Positions 60,653 through 64,000 of a DNA stretch of 64,000 bases are shown piece by piece. A program made the position numbers and the translations under genes. This stretch comes from Actinoplanes palleronii (GTDB lineage: Bacteria; Actinomycetota; Actinomycetes; Mycobacteriales; Micromonosporaceae): positions 84,834 to 148,833 of the forward strand of contig NZ_BOMS01000040.1 of NCBI RefSeq assembly GCF_016862315.1, read 5' to 3'. How positions within the stretch are numbered: position 1 is the stretch's first letter; the number at the start of each line of letters is the position of its first letter. Below the pieces are notes generated by a model, which was not told the DNA's origin, ran no database searches, and saw nothing but the letters and a program-made list of their open reading frames with translations.

Positions 60653-61963
60653 GTGGGTACCCGGATCGCGTTGTTCACCCGTGACCTGCGGGTCCACGAC
60701 AATCCGCTGCTCGTCGGCGCGGATCAGGTGGTGCCGCTCTTCGTGCTCGACCCGAAACTGAACGGGATCTCCGCCAACCGGCTGCGGTTCCTCCACCAGA
60801 GCCTCGCCGACCTGCGGCAGAACCTCCGGGACCGGGGCGCCGACCTGGTGATCCGGGAGGGCGACCCGGTGGCCGAGACGGCGAGACTGGCCGCGGAGGT
60901 GGACGCGTCGTCGGTGATGGTCGCGGGCGACGTGTCCGCTTATGCCCAGCGGCGTGAGGGGCGGCTGCGCGACGAGCGGCTGCCGGTGGAGATCGCGCCG
61001 GGCGTGACGGTGCTGCCACCCGGAGCGGTGCGGCCGGGCGGGGGCGGTGCGTCGTACCGGGTCTTCACGCCGTACTTCAAATCCTGGGAACGTGCCGCAT
61101 GGCGCGCATCGGTCGTCAGCCCGCGCACGATCGCGATGCCTTCCGGTATCGCGCCGGGCCGCCTGCCCTCGCTGCCCGCCGGCGAGTCACCCGATGCGAT
61201 CCCCGGCGGCGAGACCGAGGGCCGCCGCCGGCTCCGCGCTTGGCAGGGACAGATTTCACGGTACGACGATGATCACGACGACATGGCCGCCGACAACACC
61301 AGCCGGTTGAGTGCCTACCTGCGCTTCGGCTGTCTCTCCCCGCTCGAAGTGGCACTCGCCGCGAAGGCCGACGACTCACCCGGCGCGCAGGCCTTCCTGC
61401 GTCAACTCTGCTGGCGGGACTTCTACTACCAGGTCACCGCGGCCTTCCCGACCCTCTCCACCGAGCCGATGCGCGCGAAGGCCGACACCGAGTGGCGGTA
61501 CGACGAGGACGGCCTCCAGCACTGGCGGGACGGGATGACAGGTGTCCCGATCGTCGACGCCGGGATGCGCCAGCTGCGCGCCGAGGGCTGGATGCACAAC
61601 CGCGCCCGGCTGATCACCGCGTCGTTCCTGACCAAGCACCTGGGCATCGACTGGCGTCCCGGCGTGCAGTGGTTCTTCCGCTGGCTGCTCGACGGGGACG
61701 TGCCGAACAACTCCGGCAACTGGCAGTGGACGGCCGGAACCGGCAACGACACCCGGCCGTTCCGCAAGTTCAACCCGATTCGCCAAGCTCAGCGTTTCGA
61801 TGCGGAGGGCGTGTACGTTCGGCGCTACGTACCGGAACTGAAGGACATCGACGGGGCAGCCGTGCACCAGCCCTGGCGACTACCCGATTCGGTGCGCCGC
61901 GGCCTCGACTATCCCGGACCGTTGGAGTCACATCGGGACGAGGCGGTCTGGCTGCGGGACTGA
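60653..61963 (+). CDS. phr: Deoxyribodipyrimidine photolyase (CPD photolyase, class I)
   Basis: Light-driven repair of cyclobutane dimers with FADH-. 436 residues: N-terminal antenna-binding domain (ALFTRDLRVHDNPLL, GVTVLPPGAV), C-terminal FAD domain with TSRLSAYLRFGCLSP, LCWRDFYYQVTAAFP, GVPIVDAGMRQL and WMHNRARLITASFLTKHL, and the C-terminal QWTAGTGNDTRPFRKFNP. The Trp residues of the electron chain region are present. GTG start directly after crtB. Confidence 0.94.
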   Translation: MGTRIALFTRDLRVHDNPLLVGADQVVPLFVLDPKLNGISANRLRFLHQSLADLRQNLRDRGADLVIREGDPVAETARLAAEVDASSVMVAGDVSAYAQRREGRLRDERLPVEIAPGVTVLPPGAVRPGGGGASYRVFTPYFKSWERAAWRASVVSPRTIAMPSGIAPGRLPSLPAGESPDAIPGGETEGRRRLRAWQGQISRYDDDHDDMAADNTSRLSAYLRFGCLSPLEVALAAKADDSPGAQAFLRQLCWRDFYYQVTAAFPTLSTEPMRAKADTEWRYDEDGLQHWRDGMTGVPIVDAGMRQLRAEGWMHNRARLITASFLTKHLGIDWRPGVQWFFRWLLDGDVPNNSGNWQWTAGTGNDTRPFRKFNPIRQAQRFDAEGVYVRRYVPELKDIDGAAVHQPWRLPDSVRRGLDYPGPLESHRDEAVWLRD

Positions 61964-62021
61964 GCTCCGCCGGGCTCGCCGGGTGTGTTGTTCCGCCTGG
62001 CCGGCCCGGTGGTGATGATGT

Positions 62022-62072
62022 GAGGTCCACCGGTTTGGTTGCGTCCGTCAAAACGTCTCACCGGTGGACCTC
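62022..62072 (+). terminator. Hairpin after the photolyase gene
   Basis: GAGGTCCACCGGT pairs with ACCGGTGGACCTC, 13 bp perfect, around a 25-nt loop, 58 bp past the phr stop. Confidence 0.6.
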
Positions 62073-62130
62073 GCGTCGCTTACCCAGGACGGAGCTGCCC
62101 GAATCCGGTTTGGGAACGCTCCCGTCCGAC

Positions 62131-62185
62131 GAGCGGACGGCCATGGGATGAGCGCCAGCCAACGCTCGTCTCATGGCCGTCCGTT
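62131..62185. terminator. Long imperfect hairpin before the oxidoreductase gene
   Basis: About 21 to 23 pairs with two or three G-T pairs (left 62132-62154, right 62163-62185), 8-nt loop CCAGCCAA. The sequence TGAGCGCCAGCC at 62149-62160 recurs at 54833-54844. Together with the hairpin at 62022 it accounts for most of the 315-bp gap 61964-62278. Confidence 0.6.
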
Positions 62186-62278
62186 ACTCGGTGTTTCCGC
62201 TTCCGCGTAGGTTCAGAATCGGTTCCGCCGGAACGCACATGAGAGAACGGCTCGCGCTGTTTCTGCTTAGCTGGGCGC

Positions 62279-63646
62279 ATGTCTGAAGCGCGGCAAGTGG
62301 ACGTGGTGGTCGTCGGCCTCGGTGTCGGCGGCGAGGAGGTCGCCGGCCGTCTGGCCGCAGCCGGCCTGAACGTGATCGGCGTCGAGAACCGGCTGGTCGG
62401 CGGCGAGTGTCCGTACTGGGGCTGCATCCCCACCAAGATCATGGTCCGGGCCGGGAACGCGCTGGCCGAAGCGCGTCGGATCCCTGGCCTCGCCGGGAAG
62501 TCGACGGTCGAGCCGGACTGGGCCCCGGTCGCGAAGCGGATCCGGGACGAGGCCACCGACGACTGGAACGACAAGGTCGCGGTGGACCGGTTCACCGGCA
62601 AGGGCGGGACGTTCGTCCGGGGCACGGCGAGCATCACGGCTCCCGGCCGCATCCGGGTCGGGGACCAGGAGTACGCCGCTACGCGCGGCATCGTCATCGC
62701 CACCGGGACGGTCGCGGTGATCCCGCCGATCGAGGGACTTTCCGGTACGCCGTACTGGACGAACCGGGAGGCCGTCGAAGCGGCCACGCTCCCCGAGTCG
62801 ATGCTGGTGCTGGGTGGCGGGGCGATCGGGTGCGAGCTGGCCCAGGCGTACGCGAGGTTCGGCGTCGCGGTGACCGTGATCGAGGGTTCGCCGCGGGTGC
62901 TCGCGATGGAGGAGCCGGAATCCTCCGAGGTGGCCGCGGCCGCCCTGGCCGCCGACGGGGTGCGCGTGGTCACCGGGGTTCGCGCCCAGAAGGTGGCGCA
63001 CGACGGCTCGTTCCAGGTGACGCTCTCCGACGGCAGCGTGCTGACCGGGGAGAAACTGCTCGTCGCCACCGGCCGGGCGGCCCGGCTCGGCGAGCTCGGC
63101 CTGGAGCACGCCGGCCTCGACCCGGCAGCCCGCTTCCTGACCACCGACGAGTGGATGCGCGCCGGCGAGAAGGTGTGGGCGGTCGGCGACGTCACCGGTA
63201 ACGGCGCGTTCACCCACATGGCGATGTACGAGGCGGATGTCGCGGTGCGCGACATCCTCGGCCAGGGCGGGCCGGCCGCGGACTACCGGGCCCGGCCGCG
63301 GGTCACGTTCCTGGACCCGGAGATCGGCGCGGTCGGGATGACCGAGCAGCAGGCCCGGGACGCGGGACTGAACGTGCGGGTCGGATACGTGCCGTTGAAC
63401 CAGACCTCCCGGGGGTTCATCCACGGGCCGGGCAACGAGGGGTTCCTCAAGCTGATCGCGGACGCCGACCGGGGAGTGCTGGTCGGCGGCACGACGGCGG
63501 GGCAGTCGGGCGGCGAGATGATCGGGGCGGTGTCGGTCGCGGTGCACGCGGAGGTGCCGATCTCGACCCTGCTCAGCCAGATCTGGGCCTACCCGACGTT
63601 CCACCGGGGGCTCGGGGACGCGATGAAGGCCCTCGTCGCCTCCTGA
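62279..63646 (+). CDS. Pyridine nucleotide-disulfide oxidoreductase (class I)
   Basis: FAD/NAD(P) enzyme, 455 residues, similar to dihydrolipoamide dehydrogenase and mercuric reductase. FAD motif VVVVGLGVGGEEVAGRLA, the redox-active disulfide in GGECPYWGCIPTK (C44, C49), NAD motif LVLGGGAIGCELAQAYARFG, second FAD region VWAVGDVTGNGAFTHMAM, and the C-terminal catalytic His in AYPTFHRGLGD. The N-terminal HMA or lipoyl domains that would define Hg or pyruvate complexes are absent, so the substrate is unknown. The ATG is well placed; the region before it contains the hairpin. Confidence 0.88.
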   Translation: MSEARQVDVVVVGLGVGGEEVAGRLAAAGLNVIGVENRLVGGECPYWGCIPTKIMVRAGNALAEARRIPGLAGKSTVEPDWAPVAKRIRDEATDDWNDKVAVDRFTGKGGTFVRGTASITAPGRIRVGDQEYAATRGIVIATGTVAVIPPIEGLSGTPYWTNREAVEAATLPESMLVLGGGAIGCELAQAYARFGVAVTVIEGSPRVLAMEEPESSEVAAAALAADGVRVVTGVRAQKVAHDGSFQVTLSDGSVLTGEKLLVATGRAARLGELGLEHAGLDPAARFLTTDEWMRAGEKVWAVGDVTGNGAFTHMAMYEADVAVRDILGQGGPAADYRARPRVTFLDPEIGAVGMTEQQARDAGLNVRVGYVPLNQTSRGFIHGPGNEGFLKLIADADRGVLVGGTTAGQSGGEMIGAVSVAVHAEVPISTLLSQIWAYPTFHRGLGDAMKALVAS

Positions 63647-63659
63647 GGCGGGGTTCGGT

Positions 63660-63685
63660 GAGGTGCCGCCTTCGGGCGGCGCCTC
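63660..63685 (+). terminator. UUCG terminator of the oxidoreductase gene
   Basis: 11-bp stem GAGGTGCCGCC / GGCGGCGCCTC (one G-T) capped by the stable TTCG tetraloop, 14 bp past the stop. Confidence 0.85.
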
Positions 63686-63744
63686 CCTCATCTTTCCGAT
63701 TTCCCTGCGCTGACCTGGGGAGACGCGGGACACTAGACCCCGAT

Positions 63745-63774
63745 TTGGAGGAGCTGGAAACCAGCGGGTAATGT
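63745..63774 (+). promoter_or_regulatory. Second candidate promoter upstream of the rrn leader
   Basis: TTGGAG and TAATGT are 18 bp apart, about 180 bp before the stronger promoter at 63926. rRNA operons often have several promoters. No gene is seen in 63686-63925. Confidence 0.35.
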
Positions 63775-63925
63775 TTTGCGAGCCGGTAGGGAAACGGGCG
63801 AGGCAAGCGGGTAGAACCGCTAGCGGCCGTCCTACCAAATCCTCTGATCTTGGGACCGTGGTTCGCTGCGGGCCCAGTACGAGGGTGCGTACCAGGTCAG
63901 AACGGTAGCAACCGGGATTAACCGG

Positions 63926-63954
63926 TTGACAACGCCACGAAGACCTAGTAGTGT
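63926..63954 (+). promoter_or_regulatory. Strong promoter, probable rRNA operon P1
   Basis: Consensus -35 TTGACA (63926-63931), 17-bp spacer, -10 TAGTGT (63949-63954). The transcript would run to the window end through GGGGAACGGGCCGCGAGAG and ACGTTTGAA, which resembles the leader of actinomycete 16S rRNA genes (commonly followed by GAACTCAACAG). The 16S gene would begin outside the window. Confidence 0.6.
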
Positions 63955-64000
63955 TGAACGAGTGCCCCGGGGAACGGGCCGCGAGAGCGGGACGTTTGAA

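Noticed and set aside
62279..63646. Mercuric reductase
   Set aside because: It lacks the N-terminal HMA domain and C-terminal Cys pair, and no mer genes are near; only the general disulfide oxidoreductase assignment is safe.

Overview
The window is a high-GC actinomycete chromosome segment, most likely from Actinoplanes or another Micromonosporaceae genus. The evidence is the codon use, frequent GTG starts, many leaderless genes, BldC and HspR, two proteins with Pro/Gly/Gln-rich tails, and a gene order I recall as conserved across Actinobacteria (dnaJ-hspR-clpB; DedA-fba-DUF3151-purA; purF-purM-DUF3073-Leu/Val dehydrogenase-bldC). Almost all of it is core chromosome, with a few lineage-specific insertions. 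I see no prophage, IS element or CRISPR array.

Layout. 0-8 kb is a heat-shock block: the end of dnaJ, hspR, and clpB behind a HAIR operator, with a K+/H+ antiporter operon and a sugar-efflux type MFS pump between them. 8-14 kb holds two tandem tail-bearing membrane proteins, an 841-bp stretch with no confident gene, an ArsR regulator, a class II aldolase-family protein and a DedA protein. 14-20 kb holds a bacterial RNA-repair pair (Hen1 methyltransferase plus Pnkp kinase-phosphatase-ligase) and, divergently, a SigE-family sigma factor coupled to an LCP-family protein. 20-25 kb has fba, three tiny one-helix membrane proteins (one His-rich), a LOG-family protein, an ADP-ribosylglycohydrolase and a DUF3151 protein, followed by the first array of a 61-bp-period palindromic repeat. 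25-31 kb has an EspI/MinD-like ATPase, a degenerate diacylglycerol-kinase-like protein coupled to purA, then purD and an SCP2 protein.

31-45 kb is dominated by purine synthesis (purB, purS-purQ-purL, purF, purM). Interspersed are an ArsR-MFS pair, a large surface protein with a prion-like intracellular tail, and, just after purM, a two-gene radical-SAM RiPP locus (amcB-amcA type: a SPASM maturase and a 74-residue precursor ending in four aromatic triads). 45-53 kb has DUF3073, a leucine/valine dehydrogenase, bldC with an attenuator-like hairpin in its leader, a methyltransferase coupled to the RNA 2'-phosphotransferase Tpt1/KptA, a PrsW-type protease, a small Ca-binding-repeat protein and a hotdog thioesterase. 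53-55.4 kb has an RTX-repeat exported protein, the second palindromic-repeat array in opposite orientation, and a Glu-Asp-Phe tRNA cluster. 55.6-62 kb is a photobiology cluster: a MerR/B12-binding regulator, idi, crtI, a GGPP synthase, crtB and a photolyase, enough to reach lycopene. The window closes with a flavin disulfide oxidoreductase and a strong promoter that looks like the start of an rRNA operon.

The points most worth a second look are the amc RiPP locus, the two oppositely oriented arrays of exchangeable-arm palindromes at convergent gene ends, the shared hairpin motif (TGAG[A/C]GCCAGCC) at four intergenic sites, and the co-occurrence of Hen1/Pnkp with Tpt1. All names come from reading the sequence and recalled family knowledge; no database search was run.
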